55,638 bases of DNA, taken from NCBI GenBank assembly GCA_002393555.1, contig DGSP01000003.1, positions 1 to 55,638 on the forward strand. The letters run 5' to 3'. The notes under the pieces were generated by a model, which ran no database searches, was not told the DNA's origin, and was given only the letters and a program-made list of their open reading frames with translations. Every line of letters starts with the position of its first letter. Within the stretch, counting starts at the first letter, position 1. Of this stretch, positions 15,796 through 25,462 are shown piece by piece. The DNA is from Prevotellaceae bacterium UBA4359 (GTDB lineage Bacteria; Bacteroidota; Bacteroidia; Bacteroidales; Bacteroidaceae). Made by a program: the position numbers and the translations under genes.

Positions 15796-16389
15796 ATGGC
15801 TGACACAAAGAAAATCAAGACTGCTCTCGTATCGGTGTTCCACAAGGACGGACTGGAAGAATTACTGGCAGAGTTGAACAAAAATGGGGTAAAATTCCTT
15901 TCAACGGGGGGTACACAAGCATTCATCGAAAGTCTCGGTTATCCATGCCAAAAAGTGGAAGAACTGACTACATATCCATCCATCTTGGGCGGACGCGTGA
16001 AGACGCTCCACCCCAAAGTGTTCGGTGGCATTCTGGGCCGTCGCGAACTGGAAAGCGACCAGCAGGAAATGGCTAAATATGAGATTCCAGAAATCGACCT
16101 CGTCATCGTTGACCTCTATCCCTTCGAGGAAACAGTGGCCAGCACAAACGATGAGCCCACCATCATCGAGAAGATTGACATCGGTGGCATCTCGCTCATC
16201 CGTGCAGCAGCCAAGAACTTCAACGATGTGGTCATCGTGCCCAGCAAGGCTGAGTACAAGCCTCTGCTCGACATTGTGAAGGCACAGGGTGCCGAAACTA
16301 CCAAGGCACAGCGCAAGCAGTTTGCCGAACGTGCTTTCGCCACTTCGAGCCACTACGACACAGCCATTCACGAGTATTTTGCAAAATAA
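15796..16389 (+). CDS. purH: IMP cyclohydrolase, PurH N-terminal domain only
   Basis: 197 residues matching just the MGS-like cyclohydrolase half of PurH: KIKTALVSVFHKDGL, FLSTGGTQAFIESLGYP, TTYPSILGGRVKTLHPKVFGG, IDLVIVDLYPFEETV, IEKIDIGGISLIRAAAKN, and the end ASSHYD-like TSSHYDTAIHEYFAK. The usual AICAR transformylase domain (about 300 more residues) is absent; the frame stops cleanly with TAA and the DNA runs straight into mreB. It closes FAICAR to IMP, the last step of purine synthesis. The transformylase must be encoded elsewhere. The position before mreB is where other Bacteroidales carry full-length purH. Confidence 0.88.
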   Translation: MADTKKIKTALVSVFHKDGLEELLAELNKNGVKFLSTGGTQAFIESLGYPCQKVEELTTYPSILGGRVKTLHPKVFGGILGRRELESDQQEMAKYEIPEIDLVIVDLYPFEETVASTNDEPTIIEKIDIGGISLIRAAAKNFNDVVIVPSKAEYKPLLDIVKAQGAETTKAQRKQFAERAFATSSHYDTAIHEYFAK

Positions 16390-16443
16390 AGAAGTGGGGA
16401 TTTCTGGATTTTAATTCGTTAATTGTCCAATTGTAAGTAAATT

Positions 16444-17466
16444 ATGGGATTTTTCTCTTTGACACAAGATATAGCGATGGACCTCGGCACCGCTAATACC
16501 ATCATCACCTGCAACGGCAAGATTGTGGTGGACGAGCCATCGGTGGTTGCCCTCGACAAGAAGACCAACAAGATGATAGCGGTGGGCAACAAGGCCAAGA
16601 TGATGTTCGGCAAAGAGCATGAAGGCATCCGCACCAGCCGCCCCCTGCGCGACGGCGTGATAGCCGACTTCTATGCCTGCGAACAGATGATGCGCGGACT
16701 CATCAAGATGGTCAACACGGGACATCACCTCTTCACTCCTTCACTCCGCATGGTGATTGGCGTTCCCTCCGGCTCTACTGAAGTGGAACTCCGTGCAGTG
16801 CGCGACAGTGCCGAACACTCTGGAGGTCGCGATGTCTATCTCATTTTCGAACCCATGGCAGCAGCCATCGGATGTGGCATCGACGTGGAAGCAGCCGAAG
16901 GACAGATGATTGTCGATATAGGCGGCGGCTCTACCGAAATCGCCGTCATCTCGCTGGGCGGCATTGTGAGCAACAACTCCATCCGTGTGGCAGGCGACGA
17001 ACTCACGGCCGACATTCAGGACTACATGGCACGTCAGCACAACGTGAAAGTGTCGGAGCGCATGGCTGAACGCATCAAAATCAATGTGGGTTCGGCACTG
17101 CCCGACCTTGGCGACGAGGCACCCGAAGACTTTGTGGTGCATGGTCCCAACCGCATCACGGCTCTGCCGCTGGAAATCTCGGTCTGCTATCAAGAAATTG
17201 CACATTGCATCGACAAGACAATCGCCAAGATTGAAACGGCTGTGCTGCAGGCACTCGAAGTCACTCCGCCAGAACTCTATGCCGACATCGTGAAGAACGG
17301 CATTTGGCTGACAGGCGGCGGTGCCCTCCTGCGAGGTCTCGACAAGCGACTCTCCGAAAAGATTCAGATTCCGTTCCATGTAGATGACGACCCGCTGCAC
17401 TCTGTGGCCAAGGGTACAGGCATCGCCTTGAAAAATGTGAACAATTACCCCTTCCTGATGAGATAA
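16444..17466 (+). CDS. mreB: Rod-shape-determining protein MreB
   Basis: 340 residues, normal length. Actin-fold markers: DIAMDLGTANTII (phosphate 1), the VGNKAKMMFGK region, RMVIGVPSGSTEVE, EPMAAAIGCG, VDIGGGSTEIAVISLGGIV (phosphate 2) and WLTGGGALLRGLDK (adenosine motif). It forms membrane-bound filaments that guide the elongasome. It lies 54 bases after the cyclohydrolase gene and 7 bases before mreC, so it is part of one operon. Confidence 0.97.
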   Translation: MGFFSLTQDIAMDLGTANTIITCNGKIVVDEPSVVALDKKTNKMIAVGNKAKMMFGKEHEGIRTSRPLRDGVIADFYACEQMMRGLIKMVNTGHHLFTPSLRMVIGVPSGSTEVELRAVRDSAEHSGGRDVYLIFEPMAAAIGCGIDVEAAEGQMIVDIGGGSTEIAVISLGGIVSNNSIRVAGDELTADIQDYMARQHNVKVSERMAERIKINVGSALPDLGDEAPEDFVVHGPNRITALPLEISVCYQEIAHCIDKTIAKIETAVLQALEVTPPELYADIVKNGIWLTGGGALLRGLDKRLSEKIQIPFHVDDDPLHSVAKGTGIALKNVNNYPFLMR

Positions 17467-17473
17467 GCATGCC

Positions 17474-18508
17474 ATGCGTGCGCTGATTGACTTAATCATA
17501 CAGAAAAAACACTGGTTTGTGTTCATCCTGCTGGAAGTGATAAGCCTCGTCTTTCTCTTCAGCCACAACGGATACCAAAAGAGTGTCTATTTCACAACTG
17601 CTAATGACGTAGTAGGCGCAACCTACAACGTCATTAGTGGCATTACGTCATATCTCCATCTGAAGGAAGAAAATCAGGCACTTGAGGCCAAGAACGAGCA
17701 GTTGCGGAAGAAACTTCTCGACATGCAGCGCCTAATGGCACAAGACAGCGTGAAACGCATGCCTGCACTCCCCCTGAAGTATGAGTTGGTGCCAGCACAA
17801 GTGGTCAACATGACCCTGCACAAAGCCAACAACCTCATTACCATCAACAAAGGAGAAGCCGACGGCATCCGTCCCGAAATGGGAGTGGTCTGCTCACAAG
17901 GCGTGGTGGGCATTGTCTATATGACCAGCCGCCACTACAGCATCGTCATCCCCTTGCTCAACACCAACAGCAAGGTGAGTTGCCGACTGCGCAACTCCGA
18001 ATATTTCGGTTCCCTCATCTGGGAACGCGGATATGCCAACATCGCCTACATCACCAGCATTCCACGCCATGCACCCGTCAAGGTGAATGAAATTGTAGAA
18101 ACCAACGGCTATTCAGATGTTTTCCCCGCAGGACTTCCCATCGGACAAGTGGTGCGCCTCGGCGATTCATCCGACGGCATGTCCTACATGCTCAAAGTGA
18201 GACTTTTCACCAACTTTGCCACCTTGCGCGAAGTGACAGTCATCACCAACTACACTTCGGCTGAACGCCACATGCTGGAAGAAGTGGCCCAAAATCCAGA
18301 AAAAGCAGACAGCACCATGCTGAAGCAACTGGGACAAGCAACCGAAAAACCGCAAACGGACGAAAAGCCACAAACAACGGAAAAGAAACAAACGGCAGAA
18401 GCCCCCAAAACAACAGCCCCCCAAACAACTGAAAAGCCCCAAACAACTGAAAAGCCCCAAACAACTGAAAAGCCTCAAACAACTGAAAAGCCCGACACCA
18501 TAAGATGA
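17474..18508 (+). CDS. mreC: Rod-shape-determining protein MreC
   Basis: 344 residues. One N-terminal membrane segment (HWFVFILLEVISLVFLFS), a coiled coil at about 60-90, then the beta-barrel periplasmic MreC core (GEADGIRPEMGVVCSQGVVGIVY). The C-terminus ends in a Thr/Pro/Lys-rich low-complexity tail built from repeated PQTTEK hexapeptides coded by near-identical 18-base units. The tail is not part of the conserved fold. It links MreB, MreD and PBP2 across the inner membrane. It overlaps mreD by 4 bases. Confidence 0.95.
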   Translation: MRALIDLIIQKKHWFVFILLEVISLVFLFSHNGYQKSVYFTTANDVVGATYNVISGITSYLHLKEENQALEAKNEQLRKKLLDMQRLMAQDSVKRMPALPLKYELVPAQVVNMTLHKANNLITINKGEADGIRPEMGVVCSQGVVGIVYMTSRHYSIVIPLLNTNSKVSCRLRNSEYFGSLIWERGYANIAYITSIPRHAPVKVNEIVETNGYSDVFPAGLPIGQVVRLGDSSDGMSYMLKVRLFTNFATLREVTVITNYTSAERHMLEEVAQNPEKADSTMLKQLGQATEKPQTDEKPQTTEKKQTAEAPKTTAPQTTEKPQTTEKPQTTEKPQTTEKPDTIR

Positions 18509-19029
18509 GTTCAATCTACCTATCACGTTTGTTCAGACTCCTTATCCTGCTGTTCTTTCAGGTGTTAGTGTTCAATCACATACACCTGCTGGGATACATC
18601 ACTCCGTTGGTGATGGGCTACATGATTGTCTGTTTCCGGCGCAACGCTTCGCGCATCAGCATCCTGATATGGGGATTCATCACCGGCCTGCTTTTCGACA
18701 TCTTCAGCAATACCGCTGGCATGGCATCCGCATCCTGCACCCTGATAGCAATGGTGCAGCCACTCATCCTCAACATGTTATCCCCTCGCGACGCAGCCGA
18801 CGATTTCAAACCCTCATACCTCACATTGGGCTTTTGGAACTACACGTTCTACACTTTTCTGCTCATGCTCATCCTGCATGGCACCTTCTACCTGCTCGAT
18901 GCCTTCACATTGGCCGACTGGCTGCTGACCTGCACAGCCATTCTCGGCAGTTCCGTCCTGACCACTATCCTCATCATCTTCATCGAGTTGCTGGTACATT
19001 CACGACAAAAGAAAAAACATCACGCATAG
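18505..19029 (+). CDS. mreD: Rod-shape-determining protein MreD
   Basis: 174 residues, nearly all hydrophobic, with about five or six membrane segments (LLILLFFQVLVFNHIHLLGYI, LIWGFITGLLFDIFSNTAGM and others). The GLLFDIFSNT stretch and the operon position between mreC and the PBP2 gene identify it. It overlaps mreC by 4 bases (translational coupling). Inner-membrane elongasome part. Confidence 0.92.
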   Translation: MSSIYLSRLFRLLILLFFQVLVFNHIHLLGYITPLVMGYMIVCFRRNASRISILIWGFITGLLFDIFSNTAGMASASCTLIAMVQPLILNMLSPRDAADDFKPSYLTLGFWNYTFYTFLLMLILHGTFYLLDAFTLADWLLTCTAILGSSVLTTILIIFIELLVHSRQKKKHHA

Positions 19030-19035
19030 GTCGCC

Positions 19036-20880
19036 ATGAAGAATCACCTCTACGAATATCGAAAGTTTGTGCTTGGCGGCATTGCCCTGGCCATCGTAGT
19101 GTGTTATATCGTGCGGCTGGCCTTCCTCCAACTCTCTGACGAAGAATACAAAAGCCGTGCCGACAACAACGCTTTCTTCAACAACATCATTTTCCCCGCT
19201 CGCGGTGCCATCTACGACCGCAACGACAGCCTGCTGGTGTTCAATCAGCCAGCCTACGACATCATGGTGATTATGCGCGAGATTAACCATCTCGACACGC
19301 TCGACTTCTGCAACACCATTGGCATCACTCGCCAACAGTTCGACGAGCGCATGGCACTCATCAAAGACCGCAACAAAAACCCTGGCTATTCCACCTATAC
19401 ACAGCAACTTTTCATGCCACAGATATCGGCACAAGAGTATGGCATCTTTCAGGAAAAGATGTTCCGCTTTCACGGCTTCTACCTTCGCGAACGCACCATC
19501 CGACGCTATGCCACCGACCATTGCGCCCACATTCTGGGCGATGTGGCCGAAGTGTCGTCAGCCGAAGTGGAAAAAGACGATTATTACGACCCGGGCGACT
19601 ATATTGGCAAGCAAGGTGTGGAGCGCAGTTATGAGCCAGAACTGCGAGGCGTGAAAGGAGTGGAAATCCTGCTGCGCGACTCTCGTGGCCGCATTCAGGG
19701 GCACTATCGCAATGGCGAGTTGGACCGAAAGCCTGTTCCAGGCAAGAACATCACCCTCTCCATCGATGCCAAACTGCAAGCCTTGGGCGAACGTCTGATG
19801 GAGGGAAAGATGGGTGCCATCGTAGCCATCGAACCAAAGACAGGCGAAATCCTCTGCATGGTCAGCGCGCCCAGTTACGATCCCCACCGCATGGAGGGCA
19901 AACAACGCGGCATGCAGATGATGGAGATGCAGCGCGACCCCATGAAGCCCATGCTCAATCGGGCCATTTCCGGCACCTATCCTCCAGGTTCCACATTCAA
20001 GACATCACAAGGACTCACCTTCCTGCAAGAAGGCATCATCACCTCCTCCACCGCCTATCCTTGCAGTCGCGGTTTCCGTTTCGGCGGCATGAAGGTGGGC
20101 TGCCACGGTCACGGCTCTCCCCTGCCCCTCATTCCTGCCATTGCCACTTCGTGCAACGGCTACTTCTGTTGGGGGCTTTACCACATGCTGAACAACCGTC
20201 AGAAATACAAGACCATACAAGAAGCCATGACCACATGGAAAGACTACATGGTGTCGATGGGTTTCGGCTACAAACTGGGCGTTGACCTTCCCGGCGAAGC
20301 CCGTGGCATGATACCCAATGCCGACTACTACGACCGCCGATTGGGCAAATGGAACGCACTCGGCGTCATCTCCATCGCCATCGGACAAGGAGAAGTGACC
20401 CTCACTCCTCTTCAGATAGCCAATCTCGGAGCCACCATTGCCAACCGAGGCTACTACATCACACCGCACATTGTCAAGAAGATAGAAGGAGGCGAACTGG
20501 CCGACAGCCTTTTGGTGAAGCACAAGACCAAGGTAGATAAGCAATACTACCAGATGGTTGCGGAAGGAATGCGCAAAGCCGTACTGGGCGGCACTTGCCG
20601 TGGTGCCAACAATCCCAACTATGCCGTGTGCGGCAAGACGGGTACGGCACAAAACCGAGGCAAAGACCACTCTGCCTTTATGGGGTTCGCTCCGATGGAC
20701 GACCCCAAGATTGCCGTGGCTGTCTATGTGGAAAATGGTGGTTTCGGTGCCACCTACGGAGTGCCCATTGGCGCACTGATTATGGAACAATACATCACAG
20801 GCGAACTCTCTAAAAACAGCCAAGCCAAAGCAGAGATGTTCCGCCAAAGACATATCGACTATGGAACAAGAGCAAGGTAG
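19036..20880 (+). CDS. mrdA: Penicillin-binding protein 2 (MrdA)
   Basis: 614 residues. One N-terminal membrane helix (GGIALAIVVCYIVRLAFLQL), a pedestal domain (ARGAIYDRNDSLLVFNQPAYD), and a transpeptidase domain with the SxxK serine in PPGSTFK (about residue 318), SCN near 371 and KTGT near 533. It cross-links peptidoglycan during side-wall growth and works with RodA. It starts 6 bases after mreD and overlaps rodA by 20 bases. Confidence 0.96.
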   Translation: MKNHLYEYRKFVLGGIALAIVVCYIVRLAFLQLSDEEYKSRADNNAFFNNIIFPARGAIYDRNDSLLVFNQPAYDIMVIMREINHLDTLDFCNTIGITRQQFDERMALIKDRNKNPGYSTYTQQLFMPQISAQEYGIFQEKMFRFHGFYLRERTIRRYATDHCAHILGDVAEVSSAEVEKDDYYDPGDYIGKQGVERSYEPELRGVKGVEILLRDSRGRIQGHYRNGELDRKPVPGKNITLSIDAKLQALGERLMEGKMGAIVAIEPKTGEILCMVSAPSYDPHRMEGKQRGMQMMEMQRDPMKPMLNRAISGTYPPGSTFKTSQGLTFLQEGIITSSTAYPCSRGFRFGGMKVGCHGHGSPLPLIPAIATSCNGYFCWGLYHMLNNRQKYKTIQEAMTTWKDYMVSMGFGYKLGVDLPGEARGMIPNADYYDRRLGKWNALGVISIAIGQGEVTLTPLQIANLGATIANRGYYITPHIVKKIEGGELADSLLVKHKTKVDKQYYQMVAEGMRKAVLGGTCRGANNPNYAVCGKTGTAQNRGKDHSAFMGFAPMDDPKIAVAVYVENGGFGATYGVPIGALIMEQYITGELSKNSQAKAEMFRQRHIDYGTRAR

Positions 20881-22327
20881 CAAAGGCATCTTCCTCAGCA
20901 TCGACTGGATGACCATCCTGCTCTACGTGATACTCATCGTGTGGGGCTGGTTCAGCGTGTGCGGTGCCTGCTACGACTTCAACAATCCCGACCTCTTCAG
21001 TTGGGAGACCAATTCGGGCAAGCAGATTGTGTGGGCAGGCACCTCATTCGTGCTGGCCGCAGCACTCATGCTCATCGAGAAGCGCATCTATGACACCACC
21101 GCCTACATCACCTACATCCTCATGATGCTGCTGCTGGCTGTCACCATCGTCATTGCCCCCGACACCAAAGGTTCCCACTCATGGCTGCCCATCGGCTCGT
21201 CCGTCAAGATTCAGCCAGCCGAGTTTGCCAAGTTTTCCGTGGCTTTAGCCTTGGGCAAACTCATGGACAGGTATGGCTACAACATCAAGAACCTCAAGGA
21301 CATCGGGCTGGCCGTCGGAATGATATTGCTCCCGATGCTGCTCATCATTGCCCAGAAAGAAACAGGTTCCGCTCTCGTCTATTTCGCCTTTTTCCTCATG
21401 CTCTATCGCGAAGGCATGACCGGCTCTCTCCTCTTCACGGGCTTTGCCTGCGTGGTCTATTTCGTGGTGGGCATGAAGTTCAGCGACAGTTACCTTGCCG
21501 AAATGCCCATTTCCATAGGCGAGTTCTCCGTGCTGTTGCTGACCATGATATTCACCATCGGTATGGTGTGGGTGTATTGCCGCAACATGCAGGCAGTCAG
21601 AATCATGGCCTACACCTGCATGGGCGGCACAGCCTTAGCCCTGCTCTTCTCCATCTTCGTCATTCCCTTCAATGTATGCTACGTCATGCTCGGCCTCTGC
21701 ATCCTCATGATTGGCTACATCATCGGGCTGGCCATCTACACACGGCTCATCCGCTACGGACTCATCGCCCTCTTTGCCATCGCTTCCACGTCCTTCTTCT
21801 ATCTCACCGACTCTCTCTTCGAGCGTCTGGACGACCACCAACGCATCCGCATCGAGGTGTTGCTCGGCATGAAGGATGACCCCCGAGGGGCAGGCTACAA
21901 TGTCAATCAGGCCAAAATCGCCATTGGTTCGGGCGGTTTGTTCGGCAAAGGATTCCTCAACGGCACCCAGACGAAACTCCGCTATGTGCCAGAGCAGCAC
22001 ACCGACTTCATCTTCTGCACCGTGGGCGAAGAAGAAGGCTTTGTCGGTTCGGCAGGTGTGCTCATCGTCTATCTCCTGTTCATCTGGCGACTCATCATCG
22101 TGGCCGAACGACAACCCGACACGATGGGCCGAGTCTATGGCTATAGTGTGATGTGCATTTTCCTCTTCCACCTGTTCATCAATGTGGGCATGGTGCTCGG
22201 ACTAACCCCCGTCATCGGCATCCCGCTACCTTTCTTCAGTTATGGGGGGTCGTCTCTGTGGGGTTTCACGCTGCTGCTGTTCATTTTTTTGAGAATGGAC
22301 GCGGAGAGAAACTTGAAAAGGCAATAG
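20861..22327 (+). CDS. rodA: Rod-shape-determining protein RodA (SEDS glycosyltransferase)
   Basis: 488 residues, longer than many RodA proteins, with about ten membrane segments. SEDS markers: SHSWLPIGSSVKIQPAEFAK, IIAQKETGSALVYFAFFLMLYREG, GSGGLFGKGFLNGTQTKLRYVPEQHTDFIF (shown in parts, key residues Gly-Lys-Gly and Pro-Glu-x-x-Thr-Asp-Phe) and GIPLPFFSYGGSSL at the end. It polymerises glycan strands from lipid II with PBP2. Its start lies inside the 3' end of mrdA. It is the last gene of the cell-shape operon. Confidence 0.95.
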   Translation: MEQEQGSKGIFLSIDWMTILLYVILIVWGWFSVCGACYDFNNPDLFSWETNSGKQIVWAGTSFVLAAALMLIEKRIYDTTAYITYILMMLLLAVTIVIAPDTKGSHSWLPIGSSVKIQPAEFAKFSVALALGKLMDRYGYNIKNLKDIGLAVGMILLPMLLIIAQKETGSALVYFAFFLMLYREGMTGSLLFTGFACVVYFVVGMKFSDSYLAEMPISIGEFSVLLLTMIFTIGMVWVYCRNMQAVRIMAYTCMGGTALALLFSIFVIPFNVCYVMLGLCILMIGYIIGLAIYTRLIRYGLIALFAIASTSFFYLTDSLFERLDDHQRIRIEVLLGMKDDPRGAGYNVNQAKIAIGSGGLFGKGFLNGTQTKLRYVPEQHTDFIFCTVGEEEGFVGSAGVLIVYLLFIWRLIIVAERQPDTMGRVYGYSVMCIFLFHLFINVGMVLGLTPVIGIPLPFFSYGGSSLWGFTLLLFIFLRMDAERNLKRQ

Positions 22328-22406
22328 ACTAGGAATACCTAAAAAGACTAGAAAACCTAGAAAACCTAGAAAACCTAGAAAGACTAGAAAATCTAGCACT
22401 TCTAGC
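22327..22406. repeat. Short tandem repeats, about 10 bases per unit
   Basis: Repeated CTAGAAAACC-type units (CTAG every 10 bases) between rodA and the next gene. AT-rich, simple sequence; no hairpin terminator is obvious. Confidence 0.7.
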
Positions 22407-22431
22407 AAAAACAAAAATAAAAAACAACAAA

Positions 22432-23283
22432 ATGAAAAAAACAACCTTTAAGAAGACGGAGGCAATCGTGTGGCACCAGTTCACACGCCACCGCGACGCC
22501 ATCTTCCTCAGCCTCGGCCGGGAGATTCGCATCGGTGTGTTGAGCGTGGCCACATTGGCAGCGGCCTGTCCCGATTCTTCGGCAGCCAAGATGGCCATGA
22601 GCCAACGTCCTGCTGCTGACGAAGACGGAATCACGGCGGCGGCATCGTCGGCTTCGGCAGGGGCTGCTTCGCCGGGTTCGGACGACGAACTCTTAGACCT
22701 CTCCGCGCTTCAGCATGGCGACTTGCTTTTCTGTGTGGCAAGTCCCTCGCGTGATGGCTTAGCGCAAGCCATCGTCACCGTGACTGAAGGCATCGACCTT
22801 CAGCGAGTTTCTCATGTAGCCATCGTGTGCAAAGAGTCCGACGGACACACCTATGCGCTCGAAGCATCGGGCCGGCACGGCGTTTGGCTCAATCCCATCG
22901 ATTCCTTTTTTGTCCATAGCGACCACACCCAGGCAGGCCTTCCGATGGTGCTGCTCGGCCGGTTGAAGGACACCGCTCCTGCTGCCGCAGCAGTAGAAAA
23001 GGCGAAGACATTTCTTGGCAGACCTTATGACTACCAATACATGCCAAGCGATTCTGCCATCTATTGCAGCGAGTTGGTTCACTACTCCTATTTTGATGCT
23101 GAAGGCACCCCACTCTTTCCTCAGCAGCCCATGTCGTTCCACGACAAGAGCGGCCACATCACGCAGTTCTGGAAAGACTATTACGAGCAATGGAACATGG
23201 CAGTTCCAGAGGGTTGGCCTGGCACCAATCCGGGCGGCATCAGCCGAAGTGAGAAGATAGAAATCATCGGGAAATTTTATTAG
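22432..23283 (+). CDS. YiiX/NlpC-P60-like cysteine hydrolase
   Basis: 283 residues. After an N-terminal segment with a mildly hydrophobic stretch (IGVLSVATLAAACPDSSAA) and an Ala/Ser-rich linker, the domain from about 100 carries LQHGDLLF, VSHVAIV (His), ALEASGRHGVWL, and YCSELVHYSYFD with the likely catalytic Cys. This is the permuted papain-like YiiX/YebB group, which cleaves amide bonds in peptidoglycan or lipids. The N-terminal WHQFTRHRDAIFLSLGRE resembles a conserved leader often found on Bacteroidota TonB-dependent receptors. It lies 10 bases upstream of the receptor gene and is probably co-transcribed. Confidence 0.75.
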   Translation: MKKTTFKKTEAIVWHQFTRHRDAIFLSLGREIRIGVLSVATLAAACPDSSAAKMAMSQRPAADEDGITAAASSASAGAASPGSDDELLDLSALQHGDLLFCVASPSRDGLAQAIVTVTEGIDLQRVSHVAIVCKESDGHTYALEASGRHGVWLNPIDSFFVHSDHTQAGLPMVLLGRLKDTAPAAAAVEKAKTFLGRPYDYQYMPSDSAIYCSELVHYSYFDAEGTPLFPQQPMSFHDKSGHITQFWKDYYEQWNMAVPEGWPGTNPGGISRSEKIEIIGKFY

Positions 23284-23293
23284 ACCAAACAAC

Positions 23294-25234
23294 ATGAGAA
23301 AAATACTTTTTGCGGCAACCTTGGCGATGGTTGCCCGTGCATCCTATGCACAAACAGAGAAGACCGCCTATGAACTCCAACTGCAAGAAACAGAAGTGAC
23401 CGCCACACGCGCCCCGCTGCCGGCCGACAAAGCCGTGCGCCTGGTGCAGGTCATCACCCGTCAGGACATCGAAGCCTCCAGTGCCAACTCGGTCAACGAC
23501 CTGCTGAAACTCGCTGCCGGCGTGGATGTGCGCCAACGCGGCGGCTTCGGCATCCAGACCGACATCGGTGTGAACGGTGGCACCGAAGACCAACTCACCG
23601 TGCTGCTCAACGGCATCAACATCAGCAATCCCCACACTGGGCACCTGACGGTCGATTTGCCCGTCAATGTCGATGACATCGAGCGCATCGAAGTCATCGA
23701 AGGCGGAGCCAGCCGTGTGTATGGCAGTCAAGCCTTTGCCGGAGCCATCAATATCGTCACGCGCACCGAGAAGGAAAGCAACGTGGGGGCGCACCTGCAG
23801 GGCGGCTCCTATGGCACATTCGGCACCAATGCCCATGTGGCTCTGACGCACAGCCACTTTGTCCACCGCCTGAGCGGAGGCTATGCCCGCAGCGACGGCG
23901 GCAGCGGCAACGACGACTTCAACAAGGGCAACGCCTACTGGAATAGCCGCTACACCTCCGCCCATTTCGATGCCACGCTGCAGGCAGGACTGAGCACGAT
24001 GAACTATGGTGCCAACACGTTCTATGGCACGGGGTCCGACACGCAGTATGAGCAAGACCGCCGCTATCTCATCGCTGCCCAAGCCGAATACAAAGGCCGC
24101 GTCCATGTGCCGGCACAGGTCTATTGGAACCGCTCGCTCGACCACTACGTGTGGTGGCGCGCCAATCCTTCTGCCTATCAGAATTTCCACCAGACAAACG
24201 TCTATGGCGTCAACCTCAATGCCTACACCACATGGGCACTCGGCAAGACAGCCGTCGGTGTGGAGTTCCGCCGCGAGAACATCCTCTCCACCCGATTGGG
24301 CAAGGAAATAGCCGAAGAAGACCAGCACAAGTACAAAGTGCCGGGACGGGACGAATACTATAAATATAAAGATGGGCGCAGCAACCTCGGCCTCTATCTC
24401 GAACACGACATCCTCCTGCCCCACCTCACCATCTCGCTCGGCATGCTGGCCAACCACAACACCTCTGTCTCTGGCGGCATGCACCTCTATCCGGGCATCG
24501 ACCTCTCGTGGCGCGCCACTCCCCGATGGAAGTTCTTCGCATCCTTCAACCAGAGCCTCCGCACCCCCACCTACACCGACCTCTACTACAACGGCCCCGG
24601 CCTGCTCGGCAACAGCGACCTGAAACCCGAAAAGAGCACCGACTGGCATCTAGGCACCAGTTACACCGACGACTTCTTCAGCCTGAAACTCAAAGGCTTC
24701 TACCGCCGTGGCACCGACATGATTGACTGGGTAAGATATGCCGACGCAACCGTCTATACCACGGCAAACAGCAACATCGACAACATCGGCGCAGAGGCTC
24801 TGGCCAGTTTCGACATAGGCCGCCGATGGGGAAAGCAAGCCCTCTTGCAGCACCTAACGCTCAGTTACTGCTACAACTACAAGTATCGCACCCGCACCGA
24901 GCAGGCGGCCAACTATGCTTCGCGCATGACCTTCCTGCGCCACAAGTTTGTCGCATCCCTCCAGCACCGCATCGTGCGGCGAGTCAGCGCGCAATGGGAC
25001 TTCACGCTCAAGAACCGTGAAGGCGAGTTCGACAATGCCCGAACAGGTGAGCATCAGTCATTTGGCACCTTCGGCACACTCGACCTGAAGGTGCAGTGGA
25101 CCCTTCCCCACTACACCCTCTATGCACAGGCCAACAACCTGACCAACCACCGATACTACGACTTTGCCAACATCCAGCAGCCGGGTGTCTGGTTCATGGC
25201 TGGCGCAAAGGCGCATTTCGCCCTGACACGATGA
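23294..25234 (+). CDS. TonB-dependent outer-membrane receptor (BtuB-like)
   Basis: 646 residues. Signal peptide (MRKILFAATLAMVARASYAQ), a TonB-box-like segment (LQETEVTAT), a plug domain (VNDLLKLAAGVDVRQRGG ... IERIEVIEGGASRVYGSQAF) and a 22-strand beta-barrel ending in aromatic HFALTR. No SusC-type N-terminal extension is present, so this is a classic small receptor. It imports a small ligand such as cobalamin or a metal chelate; the ligand is not identifiable. Followed by a period-23 array and a strong terminator. Confidence 0.9.
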   Translation: MRKILFAATLAMVARASYAQTEKTAYELQLQETEVTATRAPLPADKAVRLVQVITRQDIEASSANSVNDLLKLAAGVDVRQRGGFGIQTDIGVNGGTEDQLTVLLNGINISNPHTGHLTVDLPVNVDDIERIEVIEGGASRVYGSQAFAGAINIVTRTEKESNVGAHLQGGSYGTFGTNAHVALTHSHFVHRLSGGYARSDGGSGNDDFNKGNAYWNSRYTSAHFDATLQAGLSTMNYGANTFYGTGSDTQYEQDRRYLIAAQAEYKGRVHVPAQVYWNRSLDHYVWWRANPSAYQNFHQTNVYGVNLNAYTTWALGKTAVGVEFRRENILSTRLGKEIAEEDQHKYKVPGRDEYYKYKDGRSNLGLYLEHDILLPHLTISLGMLANHNTSVSGGMHLYPGIDLSWRATPRWKFFASFNQSLRTPTYTDLYYNGPGLLGNSDLKPEKSTDWHLGTSYTDDFFSLKLKGFYRRGTDMIDWVRYADATVYTTANSNIDNIGAEALASFDIGRRWGKQALLQHLTLSYCYNYKYRTRTEQAANYASRMTFLRHKFVASLQHRIVRRVSAQWDFTLKNREGEFDNARTGEHQSFGTFGTLDLKVQWTLPHYTLYAQANNLTNHRYYDFANIQQPGVWFMAGAKAHFALTR

Positions 25235-25318
25235 GAGTTCTGGCCCTGACGGCAAGGCCATCCTTGCGGCGGAAATGTTCGTGGGGCAACGGCGAAAATG
25301 TAACACTTTTTACACAAT

Positions 25319-25399
25319 CAGTGTTACGTTTGTAACAGTGCCAGTGTTACACTTGTAACAGTGCCAGTGTTACAACTGTAACAGTGGGTGTGTTACAAT
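25319..25399. repeat. Tandem array, period 23 (array 4)
   Basis: Units beginning CAGTGTTAC at 25319, 25342 and 25365, with a variant at 25388, all 23 bases apart. Each contains GTTAC-nnnn-GTAAC, a small hairpin. The gap 25235-25519 holds only this array and a terminator. Confidence 0.85.
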
Positions 25400-25462
25400 T
25401 GCAACAAAAGAAGGGGCACTTTTCTGGCAAAGGAACAAGCGAAACAGACATGGCGGCACGAA

